DNA of 6,269 nt from Chloroflexia bacterium (GTDB lineage Bacteria; Chloroflexota; Chloroflexia; Thermomicrobiales; JALYUS01): the NCBI GenBank assembly GCA_025924435.1, contig JAICIL010000272.1:1-6269 (forward strand), in the 5' to 3' direction. Made by a program: the position numbers and the translations under genes. Of the stretch, positions 1-5,886 are shown piece by piece (within the stretch, counting starts at the first letter, position 1; every line of letters starts with the position of its first letter). The notes beneath the pieces were generated by a model that was given only the letters and a program-made list of their open reading frames with translations, had not been told where the DNA came from and did not search any database.

Positions 1-1890
1 CACTTCCTGACCGAGCCGTGGGGGGTGGGGGGGGGGGGGTGGCCCCCCCCCCCCAACCCCCGCCACGGCCCCCCACGGGGGGGGCGGGGGGGGGCCCCCC
101 CCCCGCCCCCCCCCCCGCCCACGCCGGTTCCGTCCGCGACGGTACCGCTCTCGGCGATCATCGCCACCGCTCCGGGAGGAGCGCCCGCAGGCGCGGCCCC
201 GCCGGGAGCATTGGTAGCCGCGCCCGGCGCGCCGGGTAGCGTTGCGGGTGCACCGGGGAGTGCGCCGGGAGCGCCGCCCGCACCCGGCGCGGTGGGGGCG
301 GCGGGTCAGGTGCCGGTTGTCGGGGCGGCGGGCGCCGCCGGTGTCGGCACCAGTGCGGCTGCGAGCGCGGGAACACCGGGGGCGGTCAGCGGATCATCTC
401 CCGCCGGTGCGGGCACCGTGCCGGTGGTCGGCGTGGGCGCGCCGGGCGCAGTCGGTGGCACGCCGCCGGCCACGAACGGCACGCCCGGCGCATCCGGCAC
501 GACGACCGGCACCGCCGCCGGTACGGGGACGGCCAGCGCCCCGTCGGCAACGCCCTCGGCCACCCCGGCGCCCGCAGTACGGATTGATTCGCCTTCCTGC
601 CCCGATACCGTGGTTGATGCGACGGACACTTGCTCGCTCGTGACCGTCACGAACGGCGGCGCGGCCCCGTTGACGATCTCCAAGGCGGAAGCGACGGGCG
701 ACTTCGCAGTCGGCGATTTCAAATCCAGTTGCGGCACCCGCCTCGCCGCCGGTGCGGCCTGCCAGATCGTCGTCACCTTCTCGCCGACGACCGCCGGGAG
801 CCGCGTCGGGCGGCTGACGATCACCGATAACGCGGCGGACAGCCCGCAGTCCGTCCCGCTTAATGGAAAGGGCATCGCGGTCTCAACCGTCGCCCCGACC
901 GCCACGCCGCTCCCCATCCCGGCAATCAAGATTGATCAGGTTACCTGCCCGGATACGCTGGTGAAGGTGACGAACCAATGCTCGCTCACGACGATCACGA
1001 ACACGAGTGCGGCGACGGTTTCGATCTCAACGCTGGGCGCGACCGGCGAATTCGCGATCGCGACCAGCACCTGCGCGACGCCGCTGGCGCCGGGAGCGCC
1101 GTGCCAACTGGTCGTCACCTTCTCGCCGACAGGCCTCGGCACCCGCGTCGGTTCGCTGACCGTGGCGTATACGGGGGCGGGAAGTCCGCAAACGATCCCG
1201 CTCCACGGCAATGGCGTCGCGCCCGTCGTCTCGCTCACGCCGTCCACGCTGGCCTGCCCGGACACCCATGTCGGCACGCAGGCGACGTGTCAGGCGGTGC
1301 TCTCGAATACGGGAACCGCGCCGCTGACGATCACGAGCATCGCCCTGACGCCCGCCAGCGGCACGACCACGCAATTCACCATCCCCAACAATGCGTGCGG
1401 CACGAGCCTGAGCGCGGGCGCGACCTGCCAGATTCCCGTCACCTTCGCGCCGACGATCAACGGCTCCTACGGCGCGACGCTCACGATCAGCGATAATGCG
1501 GCGGGGAACCCGCATATCATGCAAGTGACCGGGAACGGCACCGGCGGCACGCCTATAGCCACGCTCAATCCGGCGACGACGTTGGCCTGCCCCGATACGC
1601 CGAGTACGACAACGAAAACATGCCAAGTGACGCTGGCCAACACGGGGACGGACGCATTGAAGATTACGAGTATAGTGATGTCATCTTCATCGCCAACGGC
1701 ATTTAGCATTTCGCCCAATGTGTGCGGCTCAATTCTCGGGCCTGGGGCCCCACCTTGTCAGATTACGATTACCTTCACCCCTCCTGCTCCTACTGCTCCT
1801 TTGCCCATCACGTATTCTGGCACCCTCACGGTGACGGATAACGCGACTACCAGCCCGCAGACGGTGACCGTGACAGGGAAAGGTACCTGA
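1..1890 (+). CDS. Surface/exported protein with Pro/Gly/Ala stalk and four HYDIN-type repeats (5' partial)
   Basis: The frame is open from base 1 to the TGA at 1888-1890, so the gene probably begins upstream. A GTG at 25 lies inside a G run with no ribosome site and is not a convincing start. Bases 1-573 encode a low-complexity region (G/W/P runs, then GAP/GTA-rich stretches with no cysteine) that looks like a flexible stalk. Bases 574-1887 encode four repeats of about 100 residues with the signature CPDT, a Cys at +11, then NTGTAPLTI-like, CQIxVTFxP and GTLTVTDNAxxSPQTVxxxGxG. This is the pattern of choice-of-anchor-D/ASPM-SPD2-HYDIN Ig-like domains, which serve in bacteria as extracellular spacers or adhesive modules. 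All 16 cysteines lie in the repeats, fitting disulfide bonding outside the cytoplasm. The protein ends right after repeat 4 with no LPXTG or C-terminal membrane helix, so any signal peptide, anchor or catalytic domain must be N-terminal and outside the window. The specific function is unknown. G/C-run length errors could break the true frame before about base 120. Confidence 0.8.
   Translation, partial: HFLTEPWGVGGGGWPPPPNPRHGPPRGGRGGAPPPPPPPPTPVPSATVPLSAIIATAPGGAPAGAAPPGALVAAPGAPGSVAGAPGSAPGAPPAPGAVGAAGQVPVVGAAGAAGVGTSAAASAGTPGAVSGSSPAGAGTVPVVGVGAPGAVGGTPPATNGTPGASGTTTGTAAGTGTASAPSATPSATPAPAVRIDSPSCPDTVVDATDTCSLVTVTNGGAAPLTISKAEATGDFAVGDFKSSCGTRLAAGAACQIVVTFSPTTAGSRVGRLTITDNAADSPQSVPLNGKGIAVSTVAPTATPLPIPAIKIDQVTCPDTLVKVTNQCSLTTITNTSAATVSISTLGATGEFAIATSTCATPLAPGAPCQLVVTFSPTGLGTRVGSLTVAYTGAGSPQTIPLHGNGVAPVVSLTPSTLACPDTHVGTQATCQAVLSNTGTAPLTITSIALTPASGTTTQFTIPNNACGTSLSAGATCQIPVTFAPTINGSYGATLTISDNAAGNPHIMQVTGNGTGGTPIATLNPATTLACPDTPSTTTKTCQVTLANTGTDALKITSIVMSSSSPTAFSISPNVCGSILGPGAPPCQITITFTPPAPTAPLPITYSGTLTVTDNATTSPQTVTVTGKGT
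17..119. other. Extreme G-run/C-run low-complexity block, possible assembly artefact
   Basis: This stretch is nearly all G runs and C runs of 5-13 bases, in the order G, C, G, C, broken by a few A or T. It reads as G/W/P/R repeats in the frame of the downstream gene. Alternating G and C runs at the edge of a sequence can come from real Pro/Gly codon runs or from sequencing and assembly failure with fold-back joining. I cannot decide which, so the reading frame and the sequence left of about base 120 should not be trusted. Confidence 0.6.
574..1887 (+). repeat. Four tandem Ig-like (HYDIN/choice-of-anchor D) protein repeats
   Basis: The units begin near 574, 922, 1225 and 1555 and end near 879, 1221, 1548 and 1887. 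Cysteine codons start at 598, 631, 730 and 760 in unit 1; 946, 979, 1072 and 1102 in unit 2; 1255, 1288, 1396 and 1426 in unit 3; and 1588, 1621, 1723 and 1756 in unit 4. The spacing is C-x10-C-x(30-35)-C-x(9-10)-C in every unit. The repeats are conserved as protein but clearly diverged as DNA, so they are old duplications and not a recent expansion. Unit 4 is visibly less GC-rich and carries a Pro/Ala insertion (PPAPTAPLP) before its last strands. Confidence 0.85.
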
Positions 1891-1941
1891 GCACCGTCCG
1901 TCGGGGATTCTTTTTCGCGGGCTATCGCAATGAAATTGGTG

Positions 1942-2054
1942 CGTACGGGCGGTTCGTGAACCGCCCTGTTGCTATGCTCCGGCTCCCACAAGGCGCGCGA
2001 GAGAGCGGATGAGGCGGGGCGGGAGGGGAGGGCGGTTCACGAACCGCCCGTACG
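1942..2054. repeat. REPIN-like inverted doublet of a palindromic repeat
   Basis: A 26-base arm at 1942-1967 recurs as its exact reverse complement at 2029-2054, separated by 61 bases. Each arm contains the palindrome GGGCGGTTCGTGAACCGCCC (9-bp stem, 2-base centre; 1947-1966 and, inverted, 2030-2049), preceded in repeat orientation by CGTAC. The pair can fold either as two small hairpins or as one long 26-bp stem. An inverted pair of short palindromic units spanning about 110 bp is the architecture of REPIN elements, which are mobilised in trans by RAYT transposases. No transposase is encoded here. It lies 51 bases after the surface-protein stop codon and upstream of the tRNA promoter, so it may also protect or terminate the upstream transcript, though there is no U tract at its end. 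Confidence 0.75.
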
Positions 2055-2148
2055 AAGCGGCGGCAAAGCCGGGCGATTCATACCGGCATGCAGGTGGTCG
2101 TCGGTGCGCCCGGATCGCGGTTCGTGGCACATGGCGGCGCGCGGATGG

Positions 2149-2154
2149 TATACT
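2149..2154 (+). promoter_or_regulatory. -10 element of the tRNA-Arg promoter
   Basis: TATACT lies 12 bases before the first base of the tRNA, which would place transcription start a few bases upstream of the mature 5' end. The -35 region is weak: the best match is GTGGCA at 2124-2129 with a long 19-bp spacer. The same TATACT hexamer is used by the better promoter near the right end of the window. Confidence 0.5.
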
Positions 2155-2166
2155 CGCACATGGCCT

Positions 2167-2242
2167 GGCCCCGTAGGTCAAAGGATAGACCGGCAGCGTC
2201 CTAAGCTGCGCGTTGGGGGTTCGAGTCCCTCCGGGGTCACCA
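2167..2242 (+). tRNA. tRNA-Arg (anticodon CCU)
   Basis: The cloverleaf closes completely. Acceptor stem 2167-2173 pairs with 2232-2238 (one G-U). D stem 2176-2179 pairs with 2188-2191 around an 8-base loop. Anticodon stem 2193-2197 pairs with 2205-2209 around loop GTCCTAA, with U33 and anticodon CCT at 2200-2202. The variable loop is 5 bases (2210-2214). T stem 2215-2219 pairs with 2227-2231 (one G-U) around loop TTCGAGT. Discriminator A is at 2239 and CCA is encoded at 2240-2242. It reads AGG codons for arginine, which should be rare in a genome this GC-rich. There is no terminator hairpin before hpf, which starts 47 bases later. Confidence 0.96.
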
Positions 2243-2289
2243 TCCGCTCTCCCTTACATCGGGACGGACGAGCGAAACGGGGGCAAGTG

Positions 2290-2847
2290 ATGGAACTGCA
2301 CATCAAGCCACATCAGGTTTCCCTCTCGTCGGAGTTGCAGCGGTACATTGATCGGCGGCTCGGCCGGCTCGACCGATTCCTCGACCGCGTGACGGACGCG
2401 AAACTCGAACTGCGCGAGGAGCAGCGGCGGACGGGCGGCGTCCGCCATATCGCCCAACTGACGATTGCGACGAACTTCGCGCTCCTACGCGCCGAGGAGG
2501 AGGCTGCGGACATCCACGCGGCGGTGGACGCGGTCGCGACGAAGATGGAGCGGCAGATCGTCCGCTATCGGAGCAAATGGAAGAGCCGCCGCCACGGCCA
2601 CCGCGAGGGAGAGCCGCCGCTGCCCGCGACGGAACCGGAGATCGAGGCGGCGGACGACGCACCGGAGGCGACCATCCTGCGGACGAAATCCTTCTCCGCC
2701 AAGCCGGTTGACGAGGATGAGGCAATCGAGCAGATGGAACTGCTCGGTCATGCGTTTTTTGCCTTCATCAATGCCCGCACCGGCATCGTCAACGTCGTCT
2801 ACCGGCGGCGGAATGGCGGCTATGGCCTCTTGCAGCCGGGGGAATAG
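2290..2847 (+). CDS. hpf: Ribosome hibernation promoting factor, long form
   Basis: The 185-residue product matches long HPF in length and layout. Residues 1-100 form the HPF/YfiA (RaiA) fold that binds in the decoding centre of the 30S subunit and blocks mRNA and tRNA binding, with the recognisable stretch LRAEEEAADIHAAVDAVATK followed by MERQIVRYRSK. Residues 101-127 are a charged, disordered linker. Residues 128-185 are the C-terminal dimerisation domain (RTKSFSAKP, AIEQMELLGHAFFAF, VNVVYRRRNGGYGL), which joins two 70S ribosomes into 100S dimers in stationary phase. The ATG at 2290 is chosen because MELHIKPHQV aligns with the family N-terminus. The longer in-frame opening upstream would run through the tRNA. 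GGGGG at 2279-2283, six bases before the ATG, is a modest ribosome site. No promoter is evident in the 47-base gap after tRNA-Arg, so expression may depend on read-through from the tRNA promoter. Confidence 0.93.
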   Translation: MELHIKPHQVSLSSELQRYIDRRLGRLDRFLDRVTDAKLELREEQRRTGGVRHIAQLTIATNFALLRAEEEAADIHAAVDAVATKMERQIVRYRSKWKSRRHGHREGEPPLPATEPEIEAADDAPEATILRTKSFSAKPVDEDEAIEQMELLGHAFFAFINARTGIVNVVYRRRNGGYGLLQPGE

Positions 2848-2927
2848 CCGGGCGAAACGGGAATAGTGGCCCCGCTGTTGCGTTGCAGTTGCACGGTGGC
2901 TCGTGAGACGCGCGTCGGAGGCGACGG
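2848..2927 (+). other. hpf to acetyltransferase gap with short motifs shared with the 5402 region
   Basis: This 80-base gap holds AATAGTGG (2862-2869) and GTTGCAGTTGC (2882-2892). Both recur in the same order after the glycosyltransferase stop (5402-5409 and 5431-5441), and both sets begin 14-15 bases after a stop codon. I see no terminator or promoter here, so hpf and the next gene may share a transcript. Confidence 0.4.
2917..2921 (+). promoter_or_regulatory. Ribosome binding site fixing a TTG start
   Basis: GGAGG ends six bases before the TTG at 2928. No ATG or GTG in this frame nearby has comparable support, so the site decides the start of the acetyltransferase. Confidence 0.75.
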
Positions 2928-4076
2928 TTGGCACATGCGGCGGCATTCGTCGGGATCGGGACCGGGATCGAAAACCTGACCGTTGGGGAAGCATCATTCG
3001 ACACGCTCCGCGAGTCGTGGGACGCGCTGTTGCCGTCGGCGATCACGCCCTTCCCGTTCCAGTCCATCGGCTGGGCGGAAGCGTGGCTGTGCGTCTTCGG
3101 CGGCGACGCGCAGCCGCTCCTGCTCGCGATCCGCGACGAGGCGGGCGCGCTGATCGGTATCGCGCCGTTCGCTCTGCAACAGACTGCGCTCGGTCGTACC
3201 GTCCGGTTGATGGGCGGGGACGACGTGACCGATTATCTGGACATCATCGCCGCCGAACGCGACGTGCCGCGCGTCTGGCGTGCCGTCGTGGACTATCTCC
3301 TGAGCATTCGGGGACAGTGGGACGCGATAGACCTGCACTGCCTGCCGCACTGGTCGCCGTCGCACGAGACGGTCGCGTTATTGCTGTCGGAGACGCTGTA
3401 CGTCCGCACAGTGCAGGAGGAAGTCTGCCCCGTCGTGCCGCTCGGCGGCTCGTTCGACGCGTATCTGCGGGCCTTGCCGAAGAAAGAGCGGCACGAGGTG
3501 AAGCGCAAGGCGCGCAACTTCGAGCGCGACGCGCCCTCCGGCACGCTCCGCCTCCTCACCGACCGGGATGACGCGCTCGCCGCCTTGCCGGATTTTTTCC
3601 GCCTCCACCGCCTCAGCGCTCCGGACAAGGAGCGGTTCCTGACGCCCGCCGTCGAGGCGTTCTTCCGCGCGATGACCGGGGCGATGGCGGATGCGGGCCG
3701 GCTGCGCCTCTCCTTCCTCGATGTTGAAAACGAGCCGGTCGCCGCGATGTTCACCTTCGCGGCGGATGGGCGGCTGCTCGTCTACAATTCGGGTTTCGAC
3801 CCGGCATTCGCCCGCATCAGCGTCGGCATGGTCCTGACCGGCATGGTGATCGAGGACGCGGCGAACAGTGGCCTGATGCTCTGCGACTTCCTCCGTGGCA
3901 ACGAGACCTACAAGTACCGCTTCGGCGCGTCCGATACGCCGATCTGGCGCGTCATCGCGTCGGACGATCGCGGCGGCGTGGATCGTGCGGTCGCGGAGAC
4001 GAAGGCCCGGTTCCAGATGGCGGCGGATGATCGCGACCTGACGGATGAAGAGCGCGCCACGGAGGAACGATCATGA
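2928..4076 (+). CDS. GNAT-superfamily acetyltransferase, CelD/FemAB-like (Acetyltransf_6 domain)
   Basis: The 382-residue length is typical of two-lobed GNAT proteins of the CelD/BcsL and FemAB type. The N-terminal lobe spans about residues 24-165, including FPFQSIGWAEAW, LIGIAPF and the DDVTDYLDII stretch. The better-conserved Acetyltransf_6 (BioF2-like) lobe runs from about 175 to 340: AYLRALPKKERHEVKRKARNFER at 178-200, a region ending AMFTF near 276, LLVYNSGFDPAFA at 283-295, and the family hallmark DFLRGNETYKYRFG at 320-333. Members transfer acyl or aminoacyl groups to sugars, peptidoglycan precursors or exopolysaccharide; the substrate here cannot be read from sequence. The tail from 350 is charged and probably disordered. 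No signal peptide or membrane segment is present, so it is cytoplasmic. The start is TTG, fixed by GGAGG six bases upstream. Its TGA overlaps the ATG of the GT4 gene (ATGA), which implies translational coupling and a shared pathway, probably modification of a glycan, glycolipid or sugar-containing small molecule. Confidence 0.85.
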   Translation: MAHAAAFVGIGTGIENLTVGEASFDTLRESWDALLPSAITPFPFQSIGWAEAWLCVFGGDAQPLLLAIRDEAGALIGIAPFALQQTALGRTVRLMGGDDVTDYLDIIAAERDVPRVWRAVVDYLLSIRGQWDAIDLHCLPHWSPSHETVALLLSETLYVRTVQEEVCPVVPLGGSFDAYLRALPKKERHEVKRKARNFERDAPSGTLRLLTDRDDALAALPDFFRLHRLSAPDKERFLTPAVEAFFRAMTGAMADAGRLRLSFLDVENEPVAAMFTFAADGRLLVYNSGFDPAFARISVGMVLTGMVIEDAANSGLMLCDFLRGNETYKYRFGASDTPIWRVIASDDRGGVDRAVAETKARFQMAADDRDLTDEERATEERS

Positions 4077-5386
4077 TGCCGACGCCGTTCATCTTGCCGC
4101 CGTCGGTGCGCCGGGTGGCGATGCTCGCCGTCCACACCAGCCCCCTCGCGCGCATTGGCGGGCCGAGCGCGGGCGGCATGAATATCTACGTGCGGGAGTT
4201 GGCGCGCGAGCTGGCGGCGCGCGGCGCGCGGGTGGACATCTTCACGCGGCAGGAATTGGCCGACACGCCGACCTTGACGGTGCTCGAACCGGGCGTTTGC
4301 CTGGTCGCGCTGCCGTGCGGGCCGTACGGGAGCGTCGAGAAGATGTCGCTCGTGCCATTTTTGCCGTCGTTCGCGGCGGCGGTTGATGCCTGGTCGCATG
4401 AGAACCGGCGCACGTACGATCTCATCCATGCCCACTACTGGCTCTCCGGCATCGTCGGCGATGCGCTCCGCTGCCGCTGGGATGTGCCGCTCCTGATGAC
4501 CTTCCACACCCTCGCGCAGGCGAAGAACAGCGTCGCGCGCTCCACGTCCGAGAACGAGGCGGCGCAGCGCGTCGTGGCGGAGCGGCGGCTGATGCACAGC
4601 GTGGACGCCGTGCTGGCCTTCAACCCGCAGGAGAAGGCGGAGATGACGTGGTACTACCGCGCGGAGCCGGGCAAGGTCTGCGTCGTCCCGGCGGGCGTGG
4701 ACACGGCACTCTTCCGACCCGGCGATCGCGCCGAGGCGCGCCGGTTGCTCGATTTGCCTGCGGATGAGCCGGTGATCCTCTTCGTCGGGCGCATTGATCC
4801 GATCAAAGGAATTGATGTGCTCGTTGACGCGCTCTGCGGCCTGCGGCGCGAGATGTGGCTGACCGCGCCCCCACGGCTGCTGCTCGTCGGCGGCGGGGAA
4901 GGCGAACCCGCTTTCGATGCACTGATTTCGCGCGCGTCGGCGCAAGATCTCCTCGATCGAATCACTTTTGTCGGCTCCGTTTCACACACCGATTTACCAA
5001 CCTACTATCGCGCGGCGGATGTTGTCGCGGTGCCCTCCTTTTACGAATCCTTCGGTCTCGTCGCCGTGGAGGCGATGGCGTGCGGCACGCCGGTGGTCGC
5101 CTCGCGCGCCGGCGGGCTGGCGTTCACCGTGGACGACGGCCGGACGGGGTTTCTCGTGCCGCACAACGATCCCGACGCACTGGCGGAGCGATTGCACCGC
5201 GTCCTGACCGATGCGCCATTGCGCGCGTACCTGGGCGCGCGGGCGACCGTCGCGGCGCAACGCTTTGCGTGGCCGGTGATTGCCAGCCGCGTCGTCCATA
5301 TTTACGACCAACTGATCCGTGGTTTCCGGCTGGATTTGTGCAGCGAAGCGACGTCACCCGGCGCGATGATGACCGGCGGGTCGTAA
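4073..5386 (+). CDS. GT4 family glycosyltransferase, MshA/sucrose-phosphate-synthase-like
   Basis: The 437-residue product is a full-length GT-B retaining enzyme that transfers a sugar from a nucleotide donor. The N-terminal acceptor lobe has HTSPLARIGGPSAGGMNIYV (21-40), with the donor-contacting GGMN loop at 34-37, HAHYWLSG (119-126) and FHTLAQAKN (144-152). The C-terminal lobe has ILFVGRIDPIKG (235-246), where R240 and K245 are the expected phosphate-binding pair, then LLLVGGGEGE (269-278), ITFVGSVSHTDLPTYYRAADV (297-317) and the EX7E catalytic motif with E325 and E333 in FYESFGLVAVEAMACGTPVVAS. The N-terminal motifs resemble MshA (UDP-GlcNAc to inositol phosphate, first step of mycothiol synthesis) and sucrose-phosphate synthases, but donor and acceptor are unproven and no mycothiol partner gene is in view. 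The ribosome site GGAGGA at 4061-4066 precedes ATG 4073 by six bases. A second ATG at 4076 is a minor alternative. The start overlaps the acetyltransferase stop by four bases. The C-terminal 20 residues look unconserved. Confidence 0.92.
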   Translation: MMPTPFILPPSVRRVAMLAVHTSPLARIGGPSAGGMNIYVRELARELAARGARVDIFTRQELADTPTLTVLEPGVCLVALPCGPYGSVEKMSLVPFLPSFAAAVDAWSHENRRTYDLIHAHYWLSGIVGDALRCRWDVPLLMTFHTLAQAKNSVARSTSENEAAQRVVAERRLMHSVDAVLAFNPQEKAEMTWYYRAEPGKVCVVPAGVDTALFRPGDRAEARRLLDLPADEPVILFVGRIDPIKGIDVLVDALCGLRREMWLTAPPRLLLVGGGEGEPAFDALISRASAQDLLDRITFVGSVSHTDLPTYYRAADVVAVPSFYESFGLVAVEAMACGTPVVASRAGGLAFTVDDGRTGFLVPHNDPDALAERLHRVLTDAPLRAYLGARATVAAQRFAWPVIASRVVHIYDQLIRGFRLDLCSEATSPGAMMTGGS

Positions 5387-5405
5387 ACTCGGAACACGAA
5401 AAATA

Positions 5406-5515
5406 GTGGTAGCGGGCTTCCGCCTAATGTGTTGCAGTTGCGGGCGTTGTCGGCGGTAGCAGGCTTTCCGGCCTGCCGCTTCGACCTTACAGCAGGCCGG
5501 AAAGCCCGCTACCAC
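5406..5515. repeat. Palindromic repeat cluster (GGTAGCGGGCTTTCC family) between convergent genes
   Basis: Three copies of one short unit lie here: a direct copy at 5406-5423 (lacking one T), a direct copy at 5455-5476 and an inverted copy at 5492-5515. The copies at 5455-5476 and 5492-5513 form a 22-bp hairpin with one A-C mismatch and a 15-base loop. The outer copies share a perfect 14-base inverted repeat (5406-5419 with 5502-5515). Single units are palindromic too: GCAGGC-TTTCCG-GCCTGC at 5459-5476 and GCGG-GCTT-CCGC at 5412-5423. The cluster fills the space between two converging stop codons and could act as a bidirectional transcription barrier. Neither side shows the U tract of a standard intrinsic terminator, so a REP/REPIN-like repeat is the safer call. 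Confidence 0.75.
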
Positions 5516-5532
5516 CAGGAAAAACCCAAAGG

Positions 5533-5880
5533 CTAGCGGGCTTTGTCCTTCAGCGCCTGCTCGCGGTCGCGCTGCGCCTTGTAGAACTTCTTGTCCTTCG
5601 GCATCGGGCGCGCGTCCTCGCGCTCGCGTTCCGCCAATGCGGCGGCGGTCGCGGTATTCAGTTGCTCTTCGAGCAGCGTCAGGTCGTTGTAGACGCCGCT
5701 GTTCTTGTGCGCCTCCGGCGTGCGCATCAGCATCTTGACGAGTTGCGTGAGCGAGGGCGCGGAGGCGTCCGTGCCCTGCGCGCGGTTCAGATAGGTGTCC
5801 ACCATCGTGAGGGTGGGCGGTATGGCATTGTTCGCCGCGAGCCGCTCGCGGATCGTCGCGAGGCCGTCCGTGACGCGCAT
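5533..5880 (-). CDS. Small charged protein of unknown function
   Basis: I do not recognise this 115-residue product. It starts at ATG 5878-5880 on the minus strand behind a strong ribosome site (GGAAGGAG, six-base spacing), which excludes the longer in-frame opening that would run through intergenic repeats. Residues 1-55 (GLATIRERLAANNAIPPTLTMVDTYLNRAQG, then PSLTQLVKMLMRT) look helical and moderately hydrophobic. Residues 62-90 (VYNDLTLLEEQLNTATAAALAERERED) could form a coiled-coil or amphipathic helix. Residues 91-115 (RPMPKDKKFYKAQRDREQALKDKAR) are strongly basic and could bind nucleic acid or be disordered. There is no signal peptide, membrane segment or cysteine. The final codons and TAG lie in sequence matching the adjacent repeat family (5534-5544), so the C-terminus may have been reshaped by a repeat. 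It converges on the glycosyltransferase and appears to be transcribed alone. Confidence 0.8.
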   Translation of the reverse strand: MRVTDGLATIRERLAANNAIPPTLTMVDTYLNRAQGTDASAPSLTQLVKMLMRTPEAHKNSGVYNDLTLLEEQLNTATAAALAEREREDARPMPKDKKFYKAQRDREQALKDKAR

Positions 5881-5886
5881 GGGATT

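Noticed and set aside
306..929. Minus-strand open frame (207 codons) opposite the surface-protein gene
   Set aside because: It is mostly the complement of the low-complexity stalk and unit 1; the plus-strand frame carries the repeated Cys pattern and continues for over 1.8 kb.
1027..1626. Minus-strand open frame (199 codons) opposite units 2-4
   Set aside because: Arg-rich shadow composition with no recognisable domain, overlapping well-supported repeats.
1891..1920. Intrinsic terminator after the surface-protein gene
   Set aside because: There is a short T run (about 1911-1915), but the preceding stem is only 3-4 bp, too weak to call.
1969..2289. N-terminal extension of hpf
   Set aside because: The in-frame opening passes through a repeat arm and the whole tRNA-Arg gene, and the HPF family N-terminus aligns at ATG 2290.
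2903..3571. Plus-strand open frame (222 codons) from GTG 2903
   Set aside because: Arg-rich out-of-frame shadow of the acetyltransferase, whose own frame has family motifs and a GGAGG-TTG start.
3908..4945. Long minus-strand open frame (345 codons) antisense to the glycosyltransferase
   Set aside because: Its product is Arg/Ala/His/Gln-rich, the typical antisense shadow of a high-GC gene, and the plus-strand GT4 motifs across it are unambiguous.
4073..5386. Naming the glycosyltransferase mshA
   Set aside because: Motifs are shared by several GT4 subfamilies and no mycothiol biosynthesis partner is in the window, so the symbol would overstate the evidence.
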